A stretch of 64,000 bases of DNA. Origin: Steromphala cineraria (taxonomy: Eukaryota; Mollusca; Gastropoda; Trochida; Trochidae). The notes under the pieces are model-generated. The model worked only from the letters and a program-made list of their open reading frames with translations, did no database searches and was not told the origin of the DNA. Position numbers and translations under genes: made by a program. This document shows positions 12,291-22,407 of this stretch, in pieces. The stretch spans positions 28,568,171 through 28,632,170 of the forward strand of contig OU744724.1 in NCBI GenBank assembly GCA_916613615.1. Reading direction: 5' to 3'. The stretch's first letter is position 1. Every line of letters begins with the position of its first letter.

Positions 12291-12662
12291 TAAAGGGGCA
12301 GAAGCACAGTGCCACATTTTTTGAAAATTTTGTATTTTAAATTTTCACTGATAATTGTAGGTTGATGATAAATGTATTATTTTGATAGTGTTAAAAATAT
12401 CATTACACAAAGCAATCATCCATAGTCAGAGAAAAAATTATAAACATTCACATAAAGTCCATTGGCTGCCATTTTATGTGTGTAAACACCTTCAATTCAT
12501 TTGTGTAAAAAACTGAAATCGCACGGTTGAACTTTACATTATATATTTGATTAATCACTACTTCAATCAGCTTAAATACATTGACTTTTAATTGGAACCA
12601 TTCATTTTCATTTTCCTGACATCACCTTATATTCCCCCTAAAAATGTGCTACTGCCCCTTTA
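12291..12662 (+). mobile_element. MITE family 1, copy a
   Basis: Terminal inverted repeats TTAAAGGGGCAGAAGCAC and (inverted) TTAAAGGGGCAGTAGCAC enclose about 370 bp without coding capacity. Five other copies are at 24376, 25613, 26152, 35113 and 41961. Confidence 0.8.
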
Positions 12663-12901
12663 ATACTCGTCAAATATTATGGAAGAAAACTTCTTATTGA
12701 TTTATCACAATGTTTCTGGGTCACTTCTTCAGGTGACTGATAATGAGGTATACAGTATGTCTTTATATACATAGATATACAGCCAATTAGGTAACTTTGC
12801 ACATACAATACAGAAAACAGCTATGAATTAGGTATATATAATCAACATTGTCTCGTATTGTCACACCAACTTCTCAAATGCTGGTTGATTTTTCTTGCTT
12901 G

Positions 12902-13114
12902 CTCATTATCATCTTCCTACGCAGAGCCTAAAATGCCAGTTTCAAAAACTGTCATTTTATGCCTTGCTGCAGAGACTTTACTTTTCTGTGCTGCTATAGT
13001 GTCCCTACAGGCTAGAGAGCAAGCACAGCAAACTCAAGGTAATGCAGCAAGGCATAAAACTGACAGTTTGGAAACTGGGGTTTTAGGTTTTGCGTATGAA
13101 GATGGCTCATTATA
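12902..13114. repeat. 213-bp imperfect fold-back (long hairpin)
   Basis: The left half from 12902 and the reverse complement of the right half to 13114 align at roughly 80% over about 95 bp; for example TTTTATGCCTTGCTGCA occurs in both arms. The loop is only about 15-20 bp. Any transcript would form a long double-stranded hairpin. An 85-codon open frame through it is a by-product of the palindrome. Confidence 0.75.
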
Positions 13115-13639
13115 GAAACAAAGACATTTCAGACACTATATGAAACAATCATGGTGGTCTTGTGGTGGGGCCTTTAAGGGTTTACACTTTCGTTTGGACC
13201 ATTTCCACGGAAACAACTTGATGTCGAGCAATCGTATTCTCTAAATATTGATTCCAAATAATTTGCAAGAAAAATTATTCATTTCAAATTCTCAGAAAAT
13301 TGAAAATGGTAATCTTAGTCTGTTAAAGTTTAATTAAAAACTGCATCTACATAACCTATGGATCTCGACCTAGATTTTGGAAGCTATCTTCGAGCTATGG
13401 TACTTACGACTTTCGTATCTCTAGGGAGTGCTTCGAAAATCTTTGCCCAGATTTGTGTACAAAAGTGTTTGATAACACTTGGTAGGATTGCATATATACA
13501 TTTTATACAATTATACAAAATCTTTTTCATTCACATATTCTGAAAGCCTATACTTACTAGATTATTCTACTTACTCTGTACTCTTTATCAAATGCATGAA
13601 GATACTGCCGTAATTTCCTATTATTAATGATCTGTTTGA

Positions 13640-13757
13640 GTGGCATTCTAGAAGTTGATGCTTTAAGGAAGACAAGAGTAATTCTATGGATGAACAACTT
13701 CTTTATTGGACAGTAGCGATGTTTCGGTATAGGTTCTTAGGCTTGAAACAGTATAAG
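13640..13757 (+). repeat. dispersed GTTTCGGTAT repeat, copy 3
   Basis: It matches 5998-6107 in order: GGCATTCTAGAAGTT, purine tract, AACTTCTTTATTGGA, GATGTTTCGGTAT. Confidence 0.5.
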
Positions 13758-13779
13758 AATATACTGTTGTTTCTATTTT

Positions 13780-14320
13780 AGTTCTTCTAAGGACTCAAGA
13801 AGGCCGATTTGGTTGACCATAGCCTCATTTTTGCCGCATTGAGTCAAACTTTGTGGATTCATTCTCATCGAGCAACTTTTAGGAGACGTTTGATGGAATA
13901 TTCATGTTCAGAGTTTTAAGAGCTCGCACAGAATCTTAAAAGTTGATTAATAAGGACTCGGTAAAGCTGCTTTACTTTCAGTAACACATTTTTGGCTAGG
14001 GGTATCCTTCTTTCAACATTGAGTGTTTGGGAAAGCTCTCAAACAACCCGGGAAGGTTTGTGTTACTGAACTCAAGGTTGATTTGGTTCAAACTGTATCG
14101 AGTCAAACTTTGTGGTTTGAGTGGAGCAATCTCATTTGATGGAATCTCCAAAGTTCAGAGTCTGAAGAACTGGCACAGTCAAGTTGACAGAATTATACAA
14201 GATCTAGATAAGCCAGTCTTTGAACTAGGCAATGACCCGAGCAGCCGTTAACTGTTAAAGCTGATTTGGTTGAATTCTCAGGGATCAAACTTGTCAATTT
14301 AATCTGCTTGGGCTTGGAAG
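13780..14320 (+). repeat. degenerate tandem repeat
   Basis: Two to three diverged units share GATTTGGTT, GAGTCAAACTTTGTGG, TTTGATGGAAT and a TTCAGAG(T)TT(G/A) block. A 74-codon open frame at 14027-14251 lies over one unit and looks accidental. Confidence 0.4.
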
Positions 14321-14766
14321 ACTTTGTGGCAGTGATCAATCTACAGATATGACTGTAGTGTATTGACATTAATGTACATGCCAGGCGCTCTACGGCTGTG
14401 TCAGAATGATGCGAGTTACTCCCCTTTGTCAGTCTTCTGTATGAGAGGTAATAAGCAGTCTAGCACATGTTTTAGCAGACGCCATAATTTTGTTCTGTTA
14501 TCCATGAGATAAAGTTCAGGGCCTCAATACCACAAGCAGTAATCAGTCATCACAAATAAATGAAATGTACCACATGGGTCCTTTCTAAATTCTATAAATA
14601 TTTGATGCAGGACCCAGGGGTAAATTTATCACTTTTATGACAGTGAGTGTCAGGACTTATCAGGTTATTTCTGTAGACTTACCACTGAGCATATCTTTAT
14701 AAAACACAATATATCTTCATTGAAAAATCTTAATAACAACACAACCATCAAATATTATTTAACCTA

Positions 14767-14772
14767 TTTATT
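14767..14772 (-). promoter_or_regulatory. polyadenylation signal of the NDUFB1 locus
   Basis: AATAAA on the minus strand, about 75 nt after the NDUFB1 stop, fits a short 3' UTR. Confidence 0.6.
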
Positions 14773-14847
14773 CAAGGTGAAAGATAATTTACAGCTAATA
14801 TTGTGGCTAACACATCACTACTTCACACATTCATTCAAACTGTTTCA

Positions 14848-15030
14848 TCACCATGCCTTTTCACCTTCTTCCAGTTTACGGCCTCCGTAGAGTTTGCTTT
14901 TATTTCGATACAGGGTCAGCGTTTCGTCGTTTTGTTTTTGAAGGTAGTTTCCAAACATGTAAGCTGCTATTGGAATTGTCACAAGCACATAATAGCGAAA
15001 GAATCGTGGATTTAGCATCACAAACCCCAT
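14848..15030 (-). CDS. NDUFB1: NDUFB1, complex I MNLL subunit (downstream cistron)
   Basis: A 60-residue single-pass inner-membrane accessory subunit of NADH:ubiquinone oxidoreductase; the human form is 58 residues. It has a short N-terminus, one hydrophobic segment (about residues 14-28) and then the hallmark tail NDETLTLYRNKSKLYGG, which corresponds to the DERLTAFRNKSMLF region of human NDUFB1. It ends in EKAW, like the human VTWK end. The exon starts at 15037 after a TTTCAG acceptor. ATG 15030-15028 has A at -3 and G at +4. Splicing to the exon at 15646-15820 puts the upstream ORF out of frame and stops it 2 nt before this ATG, so this is the second cistron of a dicistronic mRNA. Confidence 0.88.
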   Translation of the reverse strand: MGFVMLNPRFFRYYVLVTIPIAAYMFGNYLQKQNDETLTLYRNKSKLYGGRKLEEGEKAW

Positions 15031-15032
15031 CT

Positions 15033-15817
15033 TCAACCTGAAATAAAAGGTATAAAATAATGTTCATAATATGGTTTTGAAATTAACATTATTTGTTAAA
15101 ACTTATAAATATATTAATAAAAAGACTCATATTTAGATTATAAAAACCGATTCATTTTCATTATCTTAGCTTGCTGGCTTTTTTCACCATTCAATGAACA
15201 AGCTTGTACTTTACTGACAGTAATAATATTAATAGAGATGTAGTATTTTCAATGGCTTCTGAAGGGAAGGAAGTTGATACTGAGGTGTTTGTTAAGCACT
15301 GCCTGGGCAATATTTCAGCAATAAGGATCAACGGCAGCTGGAAGCACTGTCCATTAGTCAAGTGTCCTGTGTGGGTATAACTTACGCAATGTTGCAAATC
15401 TGAGTACAGTCGGTCACTTTAAATATATCTCTGTTGTTACAAATAATCTTTTCAGGGCGAGGAAGCCACCAACTTATGGCAGGTTTTAGGATTATGACAG
15501 AGCTTGCTGAAAGTTGATCCAGTCATTCAATTTTTGGTTATTTTCTAGGCAAATCTAAGCCTGTATTCTGTAAGTCTGTGACACTGAATGACTGATTTAC
15601 AGCTGGAACTAATTGAATTTAATTGGGATTATCTGCAAACAGTACCTTGAACTGTTGCTTCTACTACTTTTAGTTTCTGCTGTTCCTTGAACTTCTTAGT
15701 CTTGGACAGATCCCAGTAGATAGCACTTCCGACAGCCAATGGGAAAAGGATGGAGATAAGATTTCTCTTCAAAAACCTTCTGTAACTTTTCACACCAGCT
15801 ACGTCCTGCTTGTCCAT
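15033..15817 (-). CDS. 58-aa single-pass microprotein, upstream cistron of the NDUFB1 mRNA
   Basis: Exon 15646-15820 follows a TTTACACCAG acceptor, starts at ATG 15817 and ends CAAG|GTACTG. Spliced to 15037, the frame reads ...EATVQG and stops at TGA 15035-15033. The protein has a basic N-terminus (SYRRFLKRN), one membrane segment (LISILFPLAVGSAIYW) and a charged Lys-rich tail. This is the typical layout of small mitochondrial inner-membrane assembly or accessory proteins. I do not recognise the family. Between its ATG and the NDUFB1 ATG there is no other ATG. Its own context is weak (T at -3), which would favour leaky scanning to NDUFB1. A mitochondrial role is inferred from the partner. Confidence 0.72.
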
Positions 15818-16084
15818 GAACTGGTGTAAATAAAAAGAATGGTTTAAATTTGATAATATCAGTAAGGCCTGTGATATAACATTTTGTAAAACAACAAAAT
15901 AATCACTCTGAAAAGATCAAAAGAAATCGTCAAAAGAACAATAACCTTTATTCAATGATTAGGCCTACAATGATTATACTAGTATTCAAATTGCCTATTA
16001 AAGTAAACTTAAAAGCAATCATTTTCAAGGCAACAGCATGAGATGAACAGCAAAAACAACAAAATAGACAAGTTCTGATTTTAC

Positions 16085-16160
16085 TTGAAGTTGAACTTGA
16101 AATGTTGAAACGATCGACTCGGCAAGGGTCGGATATTATCAGTCAATTCGTGTCAAAACT
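16085..16160 (-). other. probable non-coding first exon of the NDUFB1 locus
   Basis: On the minus strand a donor-like CTTCAA|GTAAAA at 16085-16084 ends a stretch with no ATG. This suits a 5' UTR exon feeding the acceptor at 15820. The upstream end is a guess. Confidence 0.35.
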
Positions 16161-16904
16161 GGGAGCAATATTTGAAAAAGTGTATGAAAATCTTAGGCTT
16201 AAATCCCGGTAATGTAAGGCTTCTGCAAAGAATCAACAGCACTTGCAGTTTTATGTTTCGACAAAATGCTCTTACCTCACGACATTCTCAAGGTCAAGGA
16301 CAAGGTTTTCGTTGGTTGCATGCAAAAGTGGTAATCACACTTCCGGTTTACAACAAAATAAGAAAAGCGCTCTTAAAATCTACCCTCATCGGCGTAGCTA
16401 GCGATCGAATGCGACTATTTATGAACATTTTTCAAATTCGAAAAGGTGTGCTTTCCGATCACACCTTCAAACCGTGATATGACATGTCAAAACATCAATG
16501 GATGGGTTTGTAACAGTTTGAATAAGAAATATTAAAATATATTTGAGAGATAAAAAAAAACAAAAAAAACATAAAAAACAACAACAGATCTTTATAACAA
16601 TATCAAAAGGAGATCAACATTTTGTGCAGCACTTCCAAATATTTTTTAAAATGGCAATTTTCAAAAGACGTTCTACAAAAATAAATCATTATCTGTGTAT
16701 TTATTTAGGCCTACATATTTGTCATTCGGGGATAACAATGTTGATGTTCTAAATTTACATCACTACATATGGTTCGTACCAATCGACTCTGTCATATGCC
16801 CAAACGATATGTCTTAAAAGTCATATCGGATCTTTAATCAAAAGTTCCCTTAGTGTGAATAGATATACCCACAAGCAGAATTTGTAAAGTTTACTTTAAA
16901 TTGG

Positions 16905-17300
16905 GATCCGATTTTTTCAAATTTTGCACATGTCTTTTATCCGACTAGGAGAGGCGCAGTGTGAAATAATAACAAATTTCATTAATATTTGATTAAAAAA
17001 AAATATATATTTCCATTTTTGTAACTTTGTCATTTTCAAATATCAGATTTTTTTCCGACCTATTTCAGAAAAAACTATTCAACCGATTGTTTTCAAACTT
17101 TGCACATGTTTTCTAACTTACTAGGAGGGATGCAGTGCGAAATTACAACAAATTTTGTAAATATTTAAATTTTAAAATATTTTTCTTGTTTTGAACTCAG
17201 TCATTTTCCAATATCAGAATTTGTCTGATTGCGGAATACTATTTATCCTATTTTTTTTTCAAATCTGCACATTTCTTTTACCTTTTTTAGGAGAGATGAA
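16905..17300 (+). repeat. diverged tandem repeat, about 185-bp unit
   Basis: Three units share TTTCAAA(T)TTTGCACATGT, an ACTAGGAG block, GCAGTG(C/T)GAAAT and TCATTTTC(A/C)AATATCAGA. Confidence 0.55.
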
Positions 17301-17633
17301 AAGAAAAGATGCTAAGTTACAAGACAAAATTAGTGTTTTTATGAGAAAAAGACTTTGTCCGACCAATTGCAGTAGTGAGCCACACTCACTTTTTTGCTTG
17401 TTTAAATCTTATTCGAGGTTTGAAATACATAAATTGCCTTTCAGTCAAGTGGGTCCGTACGGACCCCTGAACTGATTTAGTGTTACAACTCGAACTAGAT
17501 TGCACAAGGGTTAACTCAACTTAACTGGTATCCTTAGTTGGTCCGATAAGTGTTCGCTAGGATTCAGAATTGGTGGGCTGGCTGACAATGATAACTTGAT
17601 GAAGACGAAGTCTTTGTGCCAGCACCAGTTTAT

Positions 17634-17695
17634 TTAAGGGACAGTCCTGTCGGGGTACTTTTTTGTGGAAACGAAATTCAAGAGAATACATGCAG
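17634..17695 (+). repeat. half copy of MITE family 2
   Basis: AAGGGACAGTCCTGTCGGGG then TTTTTTGTGGAAACGAAATTC matches the left end of the complete copy at 37052-37264. I find no matching right end nearby. Confidence 0.5.
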
Positions 17696-18671
17696 TGATG
17701 CATTCTAATTCTTTGTCAAATTTGATGATATGTACCGGAATGACAAATTTATATGATATGTATAAATAGAATCGGTCAGTAGAATTTGGTAGAACGATGG
17801 CAGTGTAACAAAGCCCACTAAATCTCTTTCAATTGCAAACAGTTATGGAGGCAAAGTTAAAAAAATACAGAACAAAATTCATCAAAGCAAGCCAATTTAA
17901 ATCTTACACTTGTTGTCAGTTACACAATACTACGCAAAGCCTAGCAATGTGTGCTGGATGCCCGTGCTTTGTGAGAAAAGCATGCATCCTGTCTTTCAAA
18001 GGTGTAAACAATCTAATCCGTGAATGAACTCATTGACCGACTTCTTCAGGTTGAGTTGCATATATATTATCCTTAAATTTTTAAATAGAGGAATCTAAGC
18101 AGAGAATAAACTAACCATCAGTTCAGATGATGGAAAAGATATGCATGAAAAATAATGAGATAAGTTTTCTGAGATGTTATCATTGGGATATTGGTTTGAA
18201 GGAAATTAGAAAAGTGATACACTGATCCTCTCAATTTCGTTTGCTATGAAAGTAAACAAACCTTAATAAGCAATATTCATAAAAGATAAGCAAGCTTACT
18301 GCTCTGGCTTGATATTCCAGTGTATACAATGGGTAAAACATGATTCGGACGCATAGCTTTTTCACAATATAAGGAGCGCGCTTTCAGAGGCGATTCACAC
18401 GCGTAATGATACACAAAACTCCCTTAAAAGGAACGTCATATAAGGGATTTATAGTAAGAAGCGTAGTAAAAACTGTTCTTCATGTAGCTTTCTTACTATA
18501 AACGCTATGAACACGCTGACAGGCTCATTAGAAAGAGAATTTTAAGACAAAGACAATGACGTTTTGCAATTTGATCTCAGTTTGAAAATATGTATTGTTG
18601 AATGCACACAAATTATTGTTATTAAAATGGAACAAATCTATCAGTGTAAATTTTTTGTTATTTTTTTCCTC

Positions 18672-19010
18672 AAATTTACCGACGACATTCACTGTGCGGC
18701 ATTCCTATCTTCCGAACCATTAGAGATATTTCGAAATTGTTTTCACCATCGTGTAGAGGAGAGAATTGTCTTTATTTGCATATATTATTTGTTTATGAGA
18801 ATGAAAAAGTTAAGAAACGGTGAGCGATGCGACATCTGTCGCAAATGTATTTTTTTCCATCAAATTTACCGACGATACTCACCGTAAGCCTCAATAGCTC
18901 CCGAACCATTGGATAAATTTTAAGTTTGTTTTCCCCATCGTGTAGAGGAGAGAATTGTCTTTATTTACATGCATAAGTTTTGTATGTGCAAGAAAAATTA
19001 AGCAGTCTAA
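18672..19010 (+). repeat. tandem duplication of about 190 bp
   Basis: Two consecutive units contain AAATTTACCGACGA, then CCGAACCATT, then CATCGTGTAGAGGAGAGAATTG and TCTTTATTT(G/A)CAT. I see no coding. Confidence 0.65.
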
Positions 19011-19042
19011 GTTAACCTAGCCTCAATATTATCCGTTTCACT
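19003..19042 (+). repeat. 40-bp block repeated at 22933-22972
   Basis: CAGTCTAAGT(T/A)AACCTAGCC then TCAATATTA(T/C)CCGTTTCACT occurs here and again 3.9 kb away, on the other side of the Tc1-bearing region. Confidence 0.6.
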
Positions 19043-19134
19043 CATTATAGGAAAAAATAAGTATCTGCAAGTTGTGCGAGGACAATTAAGTGGAATGAAC
19101 TGTACCCATTTAAATATCCTTTGTCAACACTGGT

Positions 19135-19256
19135 CTAAGGGAGGTACTCTCAATCCATAAAAAACATCAAATAAGACAATAATCATCCATAAATCATACA
19201 TCAAACATCAATCAAACCTTTCCACAAAAAATACCCCGTTAGGACCTGCCCTTTAA
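19135..19256 (+). repeat. right-end copy of MITE family 2
   Basis: It contains AGGGAGGTACTCT and ends TTTCCACAAAAAATACCCCG then GGACCTGCCCTTTAA, the same order as the right half of 37052-37264. Confidence 0.5.
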
Positions 19257-19635
19257 GTCGATGTTAGGGCCTTATAGCAAGGGTGCTCGGGTACTGTGGT
19301 TCTGTAGGCTTCTGTCCCTGTCTGCTTCCGGGATTTCCGATATGGTATGGTTTCACTGATGGCGCAGTGATGAGACGTTCCAAAGATGACTAATATACTG
19401 AGACATCTATCAATGTGTAGTCTATCTGACGTACCGGTTTGTCTAAATCCTGATTGATTTTGTAGACTACACGGGTAACAATAAATGTTTTCATCGTTTG
19501 CAGCGTTACTTTGTTTCTTGTTGTGCTATTCGATGTTTCTTATCAGCACAATTTTGTGAGCCTTTTGCTGTTTCGGTGCTCTTAAGGTGTTTTGTCTTTA
19601 CTTAACTGGTCTTTTTGCATATTTACCGTGTTTTA

Positions 19636-19800
19636 GGTTGGTAATGGGCAACATGAAAATAATGAATAATTACAATTGCAACTGCCGAAACTTGGTAATG
19701 GGCAACATGAAAATGATGAATGATTACCATTGCAACTGTTGAAACTTGGTAACGGGCAACATGGAAATGATGAATGATTACTATTGCAACTTTTGAATGT
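19636..19800 (+). repeat. 58-bp tandem repeat, three units
   Basis: Three units begin TTGGTAA(T/C)GGGCAACATG and continue AATGATGAATGATTAC and ATTGCAACT. Confidence 0.8.
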
Positions 19801-20070
19801 GATAATACTTGGACGTTACAATGTTTATCTCATCAAATTGCATGGATAGTTAATTGCAAGGATCATATTTGGACGTTACAGTGTTATTGCATTGACTGGC
19901 TAGGATTGTTATTTTTGAAAATAATGCTTTGACGTGACAATGTTTAGCTCATCAACTTGCAGTCTTGCATGGGTATATTTTTGTCAAGACCTTTTGTGGA
20001 CGTTGAAATGTTGATCTTATCAAACTGCATCGAGTTATTTGCGAAAATCATATTTTGACGTTACACTGTT
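19801..20070 (+). repeat. approximately 70-bp tandem array, left part
   Basis: Units carry (T)TTGGACGTTACAATGTT, then ATC(T)CATCAAA(C)TTGCAT. The same unit reappears at 22215-22400, beyond the inserted transposons, so the array has been split. Confidence 0.65.
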
Positions 20071-20411
20071 TAAACTAAGGTTTCACCTCAGTTGGTTTCG
20101 ATTTTACAACGATTTGAAATATATACACTCATGGCAAAAATTGTTGTCACCCCCTAATATTTAATTAAATTGGAGTTTATATCACATTGTATGCATGGCA
20201 ATGTTGGTTTTCCATGGAAATGTCATTACAGGCATGAAGTTACATTAACTCACACTTTACAATGAACAGTGTCAGCGGTTTCATGTAGACCACGTGCATT
20301 TCATTGAAATGATGGAAATTTGTCTCCTTAGGTTTGTCATTTCCATCGATTACTATAGACCTCTTTCATAAGATACAGCTTCACGACTATAGTTTCTGAA
20401 AAGCATAGACC

Positions 20412-21434
20412 ATGCCTGGTCCCACTCCACCAGGAATCAGACATGAAATCATTGGCATGAGTCGTGGTGGCGCTTCGAATCGTGTCATTGCTGCAGCATG
20501 TAACGTCAGTGTTAGAACTGTTCAAAGGATTAAAAGACTGCACGCCATACAGGGAAATGTTGTTCCGAATAAGTCTTCAGGCCGTCCCAAGAAAACTACG
20601 GTTCGTCAGGATAGAATTCTTCTTCGTTTGACCCGACGTCATAGACGTCTTTCGTCTTTGACTCTTGCACAGAGATGGGGGGCTCATATTAATACGCCCA
20701 TTTGCCGGAGAACTGTAGTGAACAGGTTGCTCCAGCATGGATATAAGGCAAGAAGACCTGCCATCAAACCATTCTGGACACTGGCCAACCGCAGGGCACG
20801 GCTTGCTTGGGCGCAGCAGCACCGCAGAATCCAACTTGGACATTGGCGTCACGTCATATTTACTGACGAGTCTCGTTTCCTACTGCATAAGGTGGACAGG
20901 AGAATGAGAGTGCGACGTTTACGTGGGGAAAGGCTCAATGACGACTGTCTGCAGCATCAGGTTGCCCACGGTGGCGGTTCTGTACACGTATGGGCAGGAA
21001 TACACCATAACGGTAAAACGGATCTTGTCGTCCTTCAAGGAAACGTCAACCAGAGGTCGTACAGACGTCTTCTTGAAACCGTTTGCCTCCCACATGCAAG
21101 AAGAGTGTATGGCAACAACTTCCTGTTGCAGGACGATAATGCACCAGCCCATCGTGCACGTACAGTGAACGCTTTCATTCAGGCACAAGGAGTAACAAGA
21201 TTGCCCTGGCCTTCAAAAAGTCCGGATATGAATCCGATAGAACATGCTTGGGATCAGCTTGACCGTGCACTTAGAAGACTGGACCCTGCTCCTGCAAATT
21301 TACAGCAATTGCGGGCTGCTCTTGTGAATGAATGGAACAATTTGGCTGTTGCAAACATCAACACACTGATAGACAGTATGCCTGCCCGAATTATCGCCCT
21401 TGAAAATTCCAGAGGCGGTGCTACCCGATATTAG
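20412..21434 (+). CDS. Tc1-family transposase, DD34E, 340 aa
   Basis: Cut-and-paste transposase of the usual Tc1 length. The N-terminal part has a helix-turn-helix (IAAACNVSVRTVQRIKRL, about 26-43), then the GRPKK linker motif (57-61) and a second helix-turn-helix ending in RRTVVNRLLQ. The catalytic triad is visible: D152 in FTDESRF, D242 in QDDNAPAHRA, and E277 in SPDMNPIEHAW, with 34 residues between the last two. GGGSVHVWAG (about 187-196) is the conserved Gly-rich motif. It ends in GGATRY, common in this clade. No stop or frameshift is present. The gene is autonomous within its element and unrelated to the host genes around it. Confidence 0.95.
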   Translation: MPGPTPPGIRHEIIGMSRGGASNRVIAAACNVSVRTVQRIKRLHAIQGNVVPNKSSGRPKKTTVRQDRILLRLTRRHRRLSSLTLAQRWGAHINTPICRRTVVNRLLQHGYKARRPAIKPFWTLANRRARLAWAQQHRRIQLGHWRHVIFTDESRFLLHKVDRRMRVRRLRGERLNDDCLQHQVAHGGGSVHVWAGIHHNGKTDLVVLQGNVNQRSYRRLLETVCLPHARRVYGNNFLLQDDNAPAHRARTVNAFIQAQGVTRLPWPSKSPDMNPIEHAWDQLDRALRRLDPAPANLQQLRAALVNEWNNLAVANINTLIDSMPARIIALENSRGGATRY

Positions 21435-21469
21435 GCTTGTAAATATACTCTTACATGACTGCAGAATGA

Positions 21470-21475
21470 AATAAA
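21470..21475 (+). promoter_or_regulatory. polyadenylation signal of the Tc1 transposase
   Basis: AATAAA lies 36 nt after the transposase stop, inside the element. Confidence 0.5.
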
Positions 21476-22214
21476 ACCGACAATTGAACTTGAAAATGTA
21501 ATTTGTTTTATTGATACCCATCCAATTGATACTATATGGATACTGTAAAAAATTGCCCTTTTTCACAGGGACCATACATATCCTAGTAGAATTTCTTAAA
21601 TTTGCCAGCACAAGACCAAAATACAAGCTGGTATGTTTTACGAATGTTTTTCCCAATCACACAAATCATTCTGACAGTTATTGCATGTTTGATTATTTGT
21701 CAACACTCAGTTAAACTTGACGTAGCGTTCTCAGTCTGGGGGTGACAACCATTTTTGCCATGAGTGTATGACGCATTTGATTATGGAATCATCAACAATA
21801 ATCATATCTACAATATTTCATATGAATTGATCGTTGATTGATTCATTTTTTGTTAAGATATCTTTGTTTAAAGAAAACCGGGGTAAAAAATGAAATTTAC
21901 ACCAACATGACCCCTACCATGTTAAAAAGGGTGTAAATGAGTGGAAAACAAGGTTTGTTTTGTGATTTTTTAGTAAAATATAGCTTATATATCGATGGCC
22001 ATTTGTTGTTTATTAAACTTTATTTTAACAAAAAGAAATAATTAAAAATTTCAATTTTCCAAAAAATAAATCAAACACGTCTAGAAGTATTCTTTGATTG
22101 ACAACTAAAGGCTTGCACTGTTCTGTTTTAGCGTACGACGTCTAAAAATGAAAATACTTGTAATTGAAAATTATGTATATGATGAAATCAACTAAGGTGA
22201 AACCTTTCCTTTGC

Positions 22215-22400
22215 CCGTGAGTTTATCTCATCAAATGGGGCGGAAGATCATATTGGGACGTTACCATGTTTATATCGTGCAGAGTAGGCCTAATGAGTGA
22301 AAATAACTCTTCAAAAATAACGTTACAATCTTTATTACTTTCATATGACATAGAGCTTGGATGTAACAATGTTATCCCATCAAATGACGTGGAAATGTAT
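22215..22400 (+). repeat. approximately 70-bp tandem array, right part
   Basis: TTATCTCATCAAATGG, TTGGGACGTTACCATGTTTAT and GGATGTAACAATGTTATCCC continue the array at 19801-20070. Confidence 0.55.
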
Positions 22401-22407
22401 CAGCAAA

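Larger units (their letters stand above)
20126..21766 (+). mobile_element. intact Tc1/mariner-superfamily transposon
   Basis: The 1641-bp element is flanked by TA (20124-20125 and 21767-21768). Terminal inverted repeats start CACTCATGGCAAAAAT and differ at one position over 29 bp (left ATTGTTGTCACCCCC, right inverted ATGGTTGTCACCCCC). One uninterrupted transposase frame occupies the middle. Ends and ORF are undamaged, which suggests recent arrival. Confidence 0.93.
20072..22207. mobile_element. outer inverted-repeat element carrying a nested Tc1
   Basis: AAGGTTTCACCTCAGTTGG near 20075 is matched in inverted form near 22187-22206 (AAGGTTTCACCTTAGTTGA). Inside, apart from the Tc1 at 20126-21766, there is only about 490 bp of AT-rich sequence. 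It is therefore a small non-autonomous element interrupted by the Tc1. Right-end-like sequence (CTTGTAATTGAAA, ATTCAACTAA) recurs at about 28515-28560. Confidence 0.6.

Noticed and set aside
12858..13115. 85-codon frame with a signal-peptide-like start
   Set aside because: It begins at a non-ATG codon and spans both arms of a long palindrome; the apparent protein is an artefact of the fold-back.
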